From positions 1 to 7,427 of the forward strand of contig CALDKP010000257.1 of the NCBI GenBank assembly GCA_937898535.1: DNA of 7,427 nt, given 5' to 3'. Numbering within the stretch: the stretch's first letter is position 1; each line of letters begins with the position of its first letter. The stretch is from an uncultured Sphingomonadales bacterium. GTDB taxonomy: Bacteria > Pseudomonadota > Alphaproteobacteria > Sphingomonadales > Sphingomonadaceae. The notes under the pieces were generated by a model. The model did not search any database. It was given only the letters and a program-made list of their open reading frames with translations, and was not told where the DNA came from. The position numbers and the translations under genes were made by a program. This document shows, in pieces, positions 1 to 6,798 of the stretch.

Positions 1-26
1 AGTTCAGACGTGTGCTCTTCCGATCT
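1..26. other. Illumina TruSeq read-2 adapter remnant (non-biological)
   Basis: These bases match the 3' 26 nt of the TruSeq read-2 adapter, ending in the universal GCTCTTCCGATCT (14-26). Genomic DNA starts at 27. The reverse complement of the last 13 bases reappears at 7377-7389, as expected for Y-shaped adapters. Nothing here should be annotated as genome. In the minus reading frame of the neighbouring gene it supplies a false tail (EIGRAHV) and a false stop codon at 4-6. Confidence 0.98.
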
Positions 27-642
27 CCTGCGGACCTTGGACGATATGCAAGGTTCCGTTGTTTATATGTTGCTGCGACAAAAGTTTCAGTGGCACGTTC
101 GTGAGGATGGCCTGCCGCAGCAGCGAGGAAATGATGCTCCAGTCTTCGGGTAGATCTTTTAGCATCGATATCGTGCTGGCACTGACAATCGAGATACCGG
201 CCCAGCGGGTATTCAAATCGATGCGCTCGAAAAGGCTATTCTCGTCACGCCCGTCTACCGTCGCCACGAAGTTGTCCGCCGATTGCGTCAGCGTTTCAAC
301 AAAGTCAGGCTGCACATATAGTTGTCCCGATTGAACCCAAATGCGGTCATCCAGCTTTAAATAGCGCTGAATATCCGCACCGGTACGCACGAAATCGACG
401 AGGACGTTTTTCTGGCGCCATTGGTCGGCCAAGGCCAACATTGCACCATCAACATTCTCTACTTCAACGAGAAACCGTGAAATACCGGCGCGGCAAAGCG
501 TTTTAATTTGATAATCCACGAGTGACCCACCCGCCAACTCGGTATTCGCCTTATCCGTTGGCCCCCGCGAGGCAGGCACGTCTCCACCCGTGACGGAGAG
601 CAAAGCGACAGACGGTTTTTCAGTAACGCGAGTGGACACCAT
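27..642 (-). CDS. Hypothetical protein, possibly nucleotidyltransferase-like, 3'-partial
   Basis: I do not firmly recognise this gene. The genomic part encodes 205 residues from an ATG at 642-640; the true C-terminus lies off the contig because the frame runs into adapter at 26. The start is the only good one: the frame is open back to a stop at 697-699 but has no other ATG, GTG or TTG there. Residues 11-20 form a hydrophobic beta-strand, 39-62 (AGGSLVDYQIKTL, then AGISRFLVEV) resemble the dimension of a sugar-nucleotide transferase where a product is chosen and a helix-strand pair follows, and 100-112 (IWVQSGQLYV) could be the strand before a metal-binding Asp. The classic GGxGTR loop is absent. 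This suggests a degenerate nucleotidyltransferase fold, held weakly. No signal peptide or membrane helix is visible in the part seen. It lies 58 bp downstream of the Hpt-like gene, same strand, so co-transcription is likely. Confidence 0.75.
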
Positions 643-700
643 TGGCCCGATATGGATGTTAGGTGTCTTTTGCCAATAAAAATCTACAAAGACCGATCAA

Positions 701-1012
701 TCATTGCACAATCAAATGTTCAATATCGGATATTGCATTGTTGAGTTTGCGAATGACAACAGGATCACCGGGCGCGCCTTCGCTTGCTTCGTCCGCCAGC
801 GTCATGAGGTGTGTTGCGCCAAAGCTTGCCGCCAAACCTTTTAAACGCCAGCTGGAATACTGCCAATTTGCATCGCAACGGGACCGCGACAACAGGCTGA
901 TTTGGCGCTTTGCGCTCTCAACGAAGGACACACGCAGTTCCGCCAGTAAGGATGCATCATCCCCTACTGCAGCCTTTAACGCTGTGTCAAATGAGCCATA
1001 ATCCATCGACAT
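701..1012 (-). CDS. Hpt-like domain protein lacking the phospho-accepting histidine
   Basis: A 103-residue, single-domain, mostly helical soluble protein. Histidine phosphotransfer (Hpt) domains are four-helix bundles that relay phosphate through a His in the motif HxLKGxxxxxGA. Here residues 55-66 read WRLKGLAASFGA, so the LKG, the small residues and the GA are kept, while the His is Trp55 (codon TGG, 848-850). The following helix (HLMTLADEASEG, 68-79) fits the usual Lxxxxxxx-E stretch. The length is that of a lone Hpt domain. By family logic it should bind receiver or kinase domains but cannot relay phosphate at this site; that is inference. The start at 1012-1010 is chosen with a GAAGA stretch just upstream; a second ATG two codons later (1006) is equally possible. 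It is divergent from the coiled-coil membrane protein and upstream of the partial gene at 27-642. Confidence 0.85.
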   Translation of the reverse strand: MSMDYGSFDTALKAAVGDDASLLAELRVSFVESAKRQISLLSRSRCDANWQYSSWRLKGLAASFGATHLMTLADEASEGAPGDPVVIRKLNNAISDIEHLIVQ

Positions 1013-1082
1013 TCTTCGGACTTAAAACACATAGTGTTAAGTTTGCGTTTCTCTCTCGTAATAATATGGTAAATAAGGGATT
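1013..1082. promoter_or_regulatory. Shared divergent promoter region with a short dyad
   Basis: Seventy AT-rich bases separate the start codons of the Hpt-like gene (minus) and the coiled-coil gene (plus), so promoters for both must lie here or inside the opposite gene. A dyad AACAC-ATA-GTGTT is centred at 1032 (1026-1038), flanked by TTAA at 1022-1025 and 1037-1040. A TAATAT at 1062-1067 could be a -10 element for the plus gene, but no convincing -35 box is correctly spaced. AAGGGA at 1075-1080 is the probable ribosome binding site for the plus gene, rather close (2 nt) to its ATG at 1083. No regulator can be assigned. Confidence 0.5.
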
Positions 1083-3371
1083 ATGACCATCCGTTCAAAA
1101 ATCGTCGGCTTGACGCAGCATATTTCAGACCAATCCACGCACGACGATGTCGTAGATGAAACGAACGCGACCGCGGATCTGCTTCCGGACGAGGACTATT
1201 CAGTCACTTTCGATGATGAGCATGAGCTTCAGGCGCCGCGGCATAATGTTTTGGCATATGTGGTGCCGACGCTGCTTATCCTCGCATTCGCGGGCTGGAC
1301 TGCATTTTTCGCACTGACATATTGGCCCGAGGCGCAAGCGGGCCTCGACAATAATCGCGTTGTCGAACTCATTGTGAATTGGGCCGTCCCTGCACTATTG
1401 ATCGCCATGTCTTGGTTGTTGATGATGCGTAACAGCAGCCGGGAAGCAACACGATTTGGCAATGTTGCAGCCTTGTTGCGAAATGAAAGCGATTTGCTCA
1501 GCCAGCGAATGCGCACAGTGAACGAGGAAATCTCGTTAGCGCGCGAGTTTTTGTCGCAAAATGCACGCGACCTCGAGTCGCTTGGACGGCGGTCCTCGCA
1601 GAAACTAATGGATTCAGCCCAAGTCCTTACAACCGCGCTTGCAGACAGCGATGAGAAAGCAAAAACGCTCGAAGCTGTAAGCCAATCGGCAAACACAAAT
1701 CTCGAGCAGCTCCGCAAGCATTTGCCGGTCGTCACAAGCGCAGCGAAAGATGTGACCAACCAGATAGGCAGCGCTGGTAACAATGCCCAAATTCAGATCA
1801 AGGCGCTCATCGCGACGTTAGAGCGCGTTCGCGATGCCGGAAAATCGGTGCGCGATTATGTCGATGATGTTGAAGTCCGCGCGGATGATATGGCGGTTAA
1901 ATTAGAACAGTCGCTTAGCAGCAGTGCAAAGTTGCTGGACGTGCGAAGTGCTGAAGCGCTTGACCGGAGTGCCGAAATGGCGACGTTAATGGACAGCGCA
2001 TCGCAAGCCATATCCAGCGGCATCGCGCAGGCATCGGGCGATATAGGCGCGATCCTCACGGATAGTCAGGAACATATTCAGTCGAGCCTTTCCGAAATGC
2101 GGCAGGCACTAGGTGAAGTTGGTAGCCAGACCGAACAGGAAGAAGCGCGCATCCGTGCTATGATTGCGACAATTAGCGCGCACATCCAGTCAAGTGCGCA
2201 GCAGATTTCAGAAGTTGACCGAGTCGCAACCGACCAAACGTCGAAGCTTGCAACGGCTGTATCCGCCTTGGGAGAGAGCACCCGCAATGTTGGCTCTGCA
2301 CTAACCGACAACCAGCTTGTTACCCAACAACTGATTGAACAGTCACACAGGCTATTGGAGTCGCTTGGTACGGCGAACCATGAAATCAGCGAGACCATTC
2401 CTGCAGCTATGGATGTACTCAGCGTGCAATTGTCCGATGGCGTCGCGCAGATAAAATCCGCGCTATCGAACGCGGAATCGCTCGAGGAATTGAGTGGCAG
2501 CATGCTGGAGAAGCTGAACGGTCTGGAGCAGCTCATTGCCACCCAGCGCGACTCGGTGGACGCTCTGATGACGCAGAGCGATGCCCATTTTGCCGCCCGC
2601 CATGACCAAGTCGATGCGCTTGGTTCGTCACTTCGGCAGACACAATCCCTGCTTCAGGAAATGTCGGATGAGGCAAATGGCCAACTGGTAACCGCATTGC
2701 TTCGTGTCCGCGAATCCACTCGCGCTGCTGCGGAAAGCAGCCGGAAGATATTGGATGATGAACTCGCCCATATTGCTGAGCAGCTAACCGAACAGAACCG
2801 AACGGCTCTTGCTAACGCATTGGATGCGCAAGTTGCGTCGATGAATTCTGCTGTTCAGGAAGCGATTGAACGCAATGTAGAGCTATCCGAAGCTGCGACC
2901 GGTCTGGTCGTCAAGCAGCTGGCCGAGCTGGGTGAAATGACCACCAGTCTTGAAAACCGGATTGCGGATAGCAAAAACAGTTTTGAATCGGTTCATGATG
3001 ATAGCTTCGCCCGCCGCATGGTTTTGTTGACGGAATCGCTAAATTCGACGGCAATCGATGTTGCGAAAATATTGTCGAACGACATCACCGACACTGCATG
3101 GGCATCTTATCTGAAGGGCGACAGAGGCGTGTTTACGCGTCGTGCCGTGCGCCTTCTCGATTCAGGAGAGGCAAAGATCATCGCCAATCACTATGGCGAT
3201 GACAGCGAATTCCGCGAGCATGTGAACCGCTATGTGCACGATTTTGAATCGATCATGCGCCTGCTACTAAGCACACGCGATGGCAACGCCATCGGCGTCA
3301 CGCTTCTTTCGTCCGATATCGGCAAGCTGTATGTAGCGCTTGCACAAGCGATCGAACGGCTACGGAACTAG
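1083..3371 (+). CDS. Large inner-membrane-anchored coiled-coil protein, TipN-like architecture
   Basis: A 762-residue protein. Residues 1-55 are hydrophilic and acidic (DDEHELQ region) and probably cytoplasmic. Two membrane helices follow, about 57-80 and 93-115, joined by a short loop. Residues about 120-635 are an almost unbroken heptad-like helix rich in Ala, Ser, Gln, Leu and Glu, with few prolines. Residues 640-762 form a distinct compact helical domain with motifs YLKGDRGVFTRRAVRLL (676-692) and VTLLSSDIGKLYVALAQAI (739-757). With both termini inside, the coiled coil would extend into the cytoplasm. There is no chemoreceptor hairpin tip, HAMP domain or catalytic motif, so it is not an ordinary chemoreceptor or kinase. 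The architecture (two N-terminal helices, then a long cytoplasmic coiled coil) matches Caulobacter TipN, a polarity and division-site marker; homology is not established here. Start ATG is preceded by AAGGGA. It is divergent from the Hpt-like gene and convergent with DUF1467, ending 3 bp from it. Confidence 0.93.
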   Translation: MTIRSKIVGLTQHISDQSTHDDVVDETNATADLLPDEDYSVTFDDEHELQAPRHNVLAYVVPTLLILAFAGWTAFFALTYWPEAQAGLDNNRVVELIVNWAVPALLIAMSWLLMMRNSSREATRFGNVAALLRNESDLLSQRMRTVNEEISLAREFLSQNARDLESLGRRSSQKLMDSAQVLTTALADSDEKAKTLEAVSQSANTNLEQLRKHLPVVTSAAKDVTNQIGSAGNNAQIQIKALIATLERVRDAGKSVRDYVDDVEVRADDMAVKLEQSLSSSAKLLDVRSAEALDRSAEMATLMDSASQAISSGIAQASGDIGAILTDSQEHIQSSLSEMRQALGEVGSQTEQEEARIRAMIATISAHIQSSAQQISEVDRVATDQTSKLATAVSALGESTRNVGSALTDNQLVTQQLIEQSHRLLESLGTANHEISETIPAAMDVLSVQLSDGVAQIKSALSNAESLEELSGSMLEKLNGLEQLIATQRDSVDALMTQSDAHFAARHDQVDALGSSLRQTQSLLQEMSDEANGQLVTALLRVRESTRAAAESSRKILDDELAHIAEQLTEQNRTALANALDAQVASMNSAVQEAIERNVELSEAATGLVVKQLAELGEMTTSLENRIADSKNSFESVHDDSFARRMVLLTESLNSTAIDVAKILSNDITDTAWASYLKGDRGVFTRRAVRLLDSGEAKIIANHYGDDSEFREHVNRYVHDFESIMRLLLSTRDGNAIGVTLLSSDIGKLYVALAQAIERLRN

Positions 3372-3385
3372 GCCTTAAACAGGCC
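3371..3385. terminator. Weak hairpin between convergent stop codons
   Basis: GGCCT (3371-3375) and AGGCC (3381-3385) form a perfect 5-bp stem with a 5-base loop, overlapping the last base of the plus-strand TAG and the minus-strand TAA. An alternative imperfect palindrome TAAAC-aGGCCg-GTTTA covers 3376-3391. Neither is followed by a T-run on either strand, so an intrinsic terminator is doubtful; with two genes converging at a 3-bp gap it is still the only terminator-like structure present. Confidence 0.2.
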
Positions 3386-3647
3386 GGTTTATCAGCCAAT
3401 CAAAGCTGTGGCGGTCAATCCAGCCATTAACATAATTGGCGTAATATAGCCCGAACAGCGCGGCCGATAATAATGTTGTCCGCAAAAGGATTTTACCGGG
3501 CTGGAAGTTCCCGGGTGCACTATCTGCTTGTCCCGGCACCTTGGGTAGCCCCAATTCCTCATGCGTGCGGACGCCGATGGGAAGGATGACAAACGCCGTC
3601 ATCACCCAAAAAAGTGCGTAAATCGCTATAATTGATGTCCAGCTCAT
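3375..3647 (-). CDS. DUF1467 family small membrane protein
   Basis: A 90-residue protein matching the DUF1467 family of Alphaproteobacteria, whose function is unknown. Two membrane helices are visible, about 4-24 and 53-72. Between them is the family signature: LPIGVRTHEE (22-31) at the end of helix one, then PGQADSAP (38-45). The length is normal for the family. The start ATG (3647-3645) overlaps the RNase J stop codon as ATGA, and GGAGA ends 4 nt upstream inside the RNase J tail, so translation is coupled. It is the last gene of the minus-strand cluster; its stop lies 3 bp from that of the convergent coiled-coil gene. Its steady linkage to RNase J in related bacteria (recalled, not checked) might hint at a role in membrane-linked RNA turnover, but no functional residue can be named. 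Confidence 0.93.
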   Translation of the reverse strand: MSWTSIIAIYALFWVMTAFVILPIGVRTHEELGLPKVPGQADSAPGNFQPGKILLRTTLLSAALFGLYYANYVNGWIDRHSFDWLINRPV

Positions 3648-5287
3648 GCTGTCTCCAATATCATCACATCAACAATGGGTTTTTTGCCAGTCCAGCTGAC
3701 GGCAACACGGCGAACGGCCAAACGTACGGTCTCGCGCAGCTTTTCATAATCACCGCGATTGTCCTCAATCGCCTTTACGGCAGCGGTCGTGGCTTCGTCG
3801 ATAAAATCATCCAGATCTTCTTCGATGGGAACGCCATGCAAACGGATTTCCGGACTGCCCAGCAACTTGTCATTCGCACCAAGCGCGAACGCCACCGAAA
3901 TCAATCCGTACCACGACAGACGCCGACGTTCATTCAACGTTGCGCCGTCCGCAGCGATGATGGTGTCACCATCGAGGATGAGACGGCCAGTCCGTTCCTT
4001 GCCTATTGTCTTTGGTTCACCGGGGGCCAAACGCACGACGTCACCATTGGACTGCACGACAGACTTTGGAACGCCATGGGCAAGTGCGAAACGTGCCTGT
4101 TCCGCCATGTGCCGGCGTTCGCCATGCACAGGAACAAGGATTTCGGGCCTGATCCAATCATATAGCGCCGCAAGTTCAGGCTGCCCCGGGTGACCCGATA
4201 CATGAACATGCGCCTGCTTTTCAGTAACCGTCAGAATGTTGCGTTCGGCAAGCTTGTTCATGATGATGCCGATTGCGATTTCATTGCCCGGGATCTGCTT
4301 GGACGAGAAGATGACGGTGTCGCCCTCCTCCAGCTTCACAGGATGATTTCCTTCGGCAATGCGGGCCAACGCTGCGCGGGCTTCGCCCTGCCCGCCTGTT
4401 GCAACGACCATGACTTCATGGCGCGCAAGGCTGTCAACGCTCTCCATATCAATGGTTTTGGGTAGGTCTTTCAAATAGCCATTGGCCTGCGCTGCCTCAA
4501 GGATACGGTGCAACGACCGACCGGCAAAGCACAAGGTACGCCCGCTCTCGCGCGCAACTTCGCCCAAAGTCTGCAACCGCGCCGCGTTGGAGGCAAAAGT
4601 TGTAACCACAACCCGACCCTTCGCGGCCTTGACGGATTTGAGCAGGTCGTCCTTCACACTGCCTTCGCTGCCGCTATGTTCATGATTGAAGACGTTGGTG
4701 GAATCGCACACCATCGCCAATATACCCGTGTCACCAATCGCGGTTAGCGCGTCGGCGGTGCTTGGGATTCCCAACACAGGCCGTTCATCCAGCTTCCAGT
4801 CACCGGTGTGGAAAATCTTACCATAAGGCGTGGTGATCAGACAGGCGCTCATTTCAAGGATGGAGTGCGCCAGCGTCACAAATTTAAAGTCGAACGGTCC
4901 CATGGAGAATGCGCCTTCCATGGGAATGACATTCAGCTCGACAATATCGGCGATGCCTTCTTCCTCAAGCTTGCCGCGAATGAGCGTTGCTGTGAACGGT
5001 GTCGCATATAAAGGCACGCCGAGGTCGGCGGCAAAATAGGCCACCGCGCCGATATGGTCTTCATGACCATGCGTCAGGACGATGCCCAAAAGGTCTTTTT
5101 TACGCTTCTCGATAAATTCCAGATCTGGAAGTACGAGGTCGATGCCGGGATATTCTGAATTGGCAAATGTGAGGCCGAGGTCGACCATCACCCACTTGCC
5201 ATCGCAACCATATAAATTGACGTTCATGCCAATTTCATTTGACCCGCCAAGAGCAAGGAAAAGCAGTTCATTTTTTGGGGTCGTCAT
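3644..5287 (-). CDS. rnj: Ribonuclease J (metallo-beta-lactamase / beta-CASP RNase)
   Basis: A 547-residue, full-length RNase J, a cytoplasmic Zn-dependent enzyme with 5'-3' exonuclease and endonuclease activity in mRNA decay and rRNA maturation. The metallo-beta-lactamase ligands are all visible: HGHEDH (73-78), His141 in LAHS, Asp163 in TGDWK, and His388 in VPVHGERRH. The beta-CASP domain is inserted at about 200-350 with ATGGQGE (297-302 region) and FSSKQIPGNE (327-336). HVSGHPGQPEL (362-372) is the typical motif returning to the lactamase fold. The remainder, about 430-547, is the linker and C-terminal domain. Nothing is missing. The ATG at 5287-5285 overlaps the coaX TAA as TAATG; only a weak purine stretch (GAGA) lies upstream, which suggests reinitiation from coaX. 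The stop overlaps the DUF1467 start. Alphaproteobacteria usually use both RNase J and RNase E; the partner is not in this window. Confidence 0.97.
   Translation of the reverse strand: MTTPKNELLFLALGGSNEIGMNVNLYGCDGKWVMVDLGLTFANSEYPGIDLVLPDLEFIEKRKKDLLGIVLTHGHEDHIGAVAYFAADLGVPLYATPFTATLIRGKLEEEGIADIVELNVIPMEGAFSMGPFDFKFVTLAHSILEMSACLITTPYGKIFHTGDWKLDERPVLGIPSTADALTAIGDTGILAMVCDSTNVFNHEHSGSEGSVKDDLLKSVKAAKGRVVVTTFASNAARLQTLGEVARESGRTLCFAGRSLHRILEAAQANGYLKDLPKTIDMESVDSLARHEVMVVATGGQGEARAALARIAEGNHPVKLEEGDTVIFSSKQIPGNEIAIGIIMNKLAERNILTVTEKQAHVHVSGHPGQPELAALYDWIRPEILVPVHGERRHMAEQARFALAHGVPKSVVQSNGDVVRLAPGEPKTIGKERTGRLILDGDTIIAADGATLNERRRLSWYGLISVAFALGANDKLLGSPEIRLHGVPIEEDLDDFIDEATTAAVKAIEDNRGDYEKLRETVRLAVRRVAVSWTGKKPIVDVMILETA
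3652..3656 (-). promoter_or_regulatory. Ribosome binding site for DUF1467 inside rnj
   Basis: GGAGA on the minus strand lies 4 nt before the DUF1467 ATG at 3647 and is embedded in the last codons of RNase J. It fixes the DUF1467 start at the ATGA overlap. Confidence 0.7.
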
Positions 5288-6069
5288 TATGTTTTTTCTC
5301 TATTCCTGTACAAAAGCGCCAGCCCCCGCAGCGTCAAATCGGGTTCTACCCGGTCAAATAAATGGCCATGTTGCTGAAACAAGATAGCCAAACCGCCGGT
5401 CGCAACAACCGATACCGGCTCGCCAATTTCAGCCTTCATTCGGGCAATCATTCCCTCGATCATTGCCACATAGCCCCAATAGATGCCAATCTGCATTTGT
5501 CCAACAGTGGTTGTGCCAATGACACTTTCATTTGGCGGTGGTTCGATTGCAATCCGCGGCAGCATGGCCGCTGCGCCATATAAAGCATCGAGCGACAGAT
5601 TAACGCCCGGCGCGATGCTTCCGCCGTGGTAAGACCCATCGGGGCCAACATAATCAAAGGTCGTCGCCGTGCCGAAGCTGATCACGATCTTATGCCCGTC
5701 CGCGAGCGCATGTGCCGCGATGGCATTCACGGCGCGATCTGCGCCAACCGACTGCGGTTCAGCAACACGCAGCCGAATACCCCATGCGACAGCCCCGCGC
5801 CCAGCCACAAGCGCTTCACACCCAAAATAATGAGTCGCCAAAAGTTGTAGATTGTGAAGCGCACGCGGCACGACGGTCGCGATGATTACCGCATCGATAT
5901 CAGATCGGCTGTACCCCGCCATCTGGATGAGCTGATCCAGCCAAACCGCATATTCATCGGCCGTGCGGCGCGCGTCTGTGGCGATGCGCCAGCGGTGCAA
6001 TATCTCGCCGCTATCATCAACCAAGGCAAACTTTGCGTTGGTATTACCCGTGTCTATTGCGAGCAACAT
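5287..6069 (-). CDS. coaX: Type III pantothenate kinase
   Basis: A 260-residue cytoplasmic enzyme that phosphorylates pantothenate with ATP, the first step of coenzyme A synthesis. It belongs to the acetate/sugar kinase-Hsp70-actin fold. The phosphate-1 loop is DTGNTNAKFAL (6-16). The family motif GADRAVNAIAA (109-119) holds the expected catalytic Asp111, and SFGTATTFDYV (131-141) followed by GGSIAPGV (149-156) is the phosphate-2 and substrate region. ATGGLA (223-228) near the C-terminus fits the adenosine motif. Length is normal. The start ATG (6069-6067) follows AAGGGGTGGGCG, a strong ribosome binding site, 12 bp after the birA stop. The stop TAA overlaps the RNase J ATG by one base. Type III enzymes are not feedback-inhibited by CoA and need a monovalent cation (family knowledge). 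The name coaX is well supported. Confidence 0.97.
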   Translation of the reverse strand: MLLAIDTGNTNAKFALVDDSGEILHRWRIATDARRTADEYAVWLDQLIQMAGYSRSDIDAVIIATVVPRALHNLQLLATHYFGCEALVAGRGAVAWGIRLRVAEPQSVGADRAVNAIAAHALADGHKIVISFGTATTFDYVGPDGSYHGGSIAPGVNLSLDALYGAAAMLPRIAIEPPPNESVIGTTTVGQMQIGIYWGYVAMIEGMIARMKAEIGEPVSVVATGGLAILFQQHGHLFDRVEPDLTLRGLALLYRNREKT

Positions 6070-6081
6070 CGCCCACCCCTT

Positions 6082-6798
6082 TTAAACTAGAAAAACATCT
6101 GCTGCGTGAATGGCACGAATTGCGCCGTCCGCCAAGCTAAGCCGCAGGGCACCTTGATCGTCCAAGCCTTGGAAAAGCCCATGCAATTCTTCGCCATCGG
6201 GCAATCGCGCCGACAGCGCTGTTCCACGCGGATGTGCATATTCTTCCCACTGCCGGATAATGGTGCCCGTGCCCGACAGCCGCCAGATCGCGATGTAGCG
6301 TGCGAAGGCATCGGCGATGATTTCCACGCTCGATTGCGCGTCGGGTGGTGTCGCGCCAAGTGCGCGTAAGTCGGAGACTTTGCGATCAAGATTTTCCGGA
6401 TGCCAAACAAGGTTTAGCCCAATGCCAACAACAACCGCGTCGGCCGCCCTTTCGAGCAATATCCCGCACAATTTTGAACCGTCGCGGGAAAGAATGTCAT
6501 TTGGCCATTTCAGGGAAATATCAACATGCGGCGCTATTTGCCGGATCGCGTCGAACACCGCCAATGCCGTTACAAATGCCAGACTGGCTGGCGCAGGGTC
6601 GGTATCGCGCAAACGAACAATGGTGCTTGCGAAAACATTGCCCTTTGGGCTTTCCCAGCTGCGGCCCAAACGGCCTCTGCCGCCGTCCTGTGCATCAGCG
6701 CGCAGCCATAAACCTTCGGGAGCGCCCTGCGCCGCGCGCGTCAACAAATCCGCGTTCGTTGACCCTGTGAGCGGGACCTCTTCAAATATGAGCGTCAG
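6082..6798 (-). CDS. birA: Biotin--[acetyl-CoA-carboxylase] ligase, no DNA-binding domain
   Basis: Biotin protein ligase, which makes biotinyl-AMP and transfers biotin to the carboxyl carrier protein (AccB) and related carboxylases. Counting from the CTG start (238 residues), GSTN (12-15) and GRGRLGR (40-46) form the biotin and ATP binding loop, KWPND (97-101) holds the catalytic Lys97, and GIGLN (125-129) completes the core. A small SH3-like C-terminal domain spans about 190-238. The N-terminal winged-helix domain of E. coli BirA is absent, so this is a class I ligase that should not act as a repressor. There is no ATG near the N-terminus. I chose CTG at 6798-6796 because AAAGG lies 7 nt upstream and the start then overlaps the nuoN stop as CTGA; a TTG at 6828 would add ten residues and a 34-bp overlap. 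coaX follows after 12 bp. Confidence 0.93.
   Translation of the reverse strand: MTLIFEEVPLTGSTNADLLTRAAQGAPEGLWLRADAQDGGRGRLGRSWESPKGNVFASTIVRLRDTDPAPASLAFVTALAVFDAIRQIAPHVDISLKWPNDILSRDGSKLCGILLERAADAVVVGIGLNLVWHPENLDRKVSDLRALGATPPDAQSSVEIIADAFARYIAIWRLSGTGTIIRQWEEYAHPRGTALSARLPDGEELHGLFQGLDDQGALRLSLADGAIRAIHAADVFLV

Noticed and set aside
641..677. ATTGGC...GCCAAT inverted repeat around the start of the leftmost gene
   Set aside because: Only 6 bp with a 25-base spacer; could be chance and there is no second supporting signal.
1022..1040. CtrA-type box (TTAA-N7-TTAA) in the divergent promoter
   Set aside because: The two TTAA elements are 11 bases apart, not 7.
1083..3371. Chemoreceptor (MCP) or sensor kinase
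   Set aside because: No HAMP domain, no conserved signalling hairpin tip, no kinase motifs; only the helical composition is similar.
3632..4193. Two plus-strand open frames of 177 and 144 codons opposite the RNase J C-terminus
   Set aside because: They lie entirely antisense to a gene with intact family motifs and have no recognisable domain.
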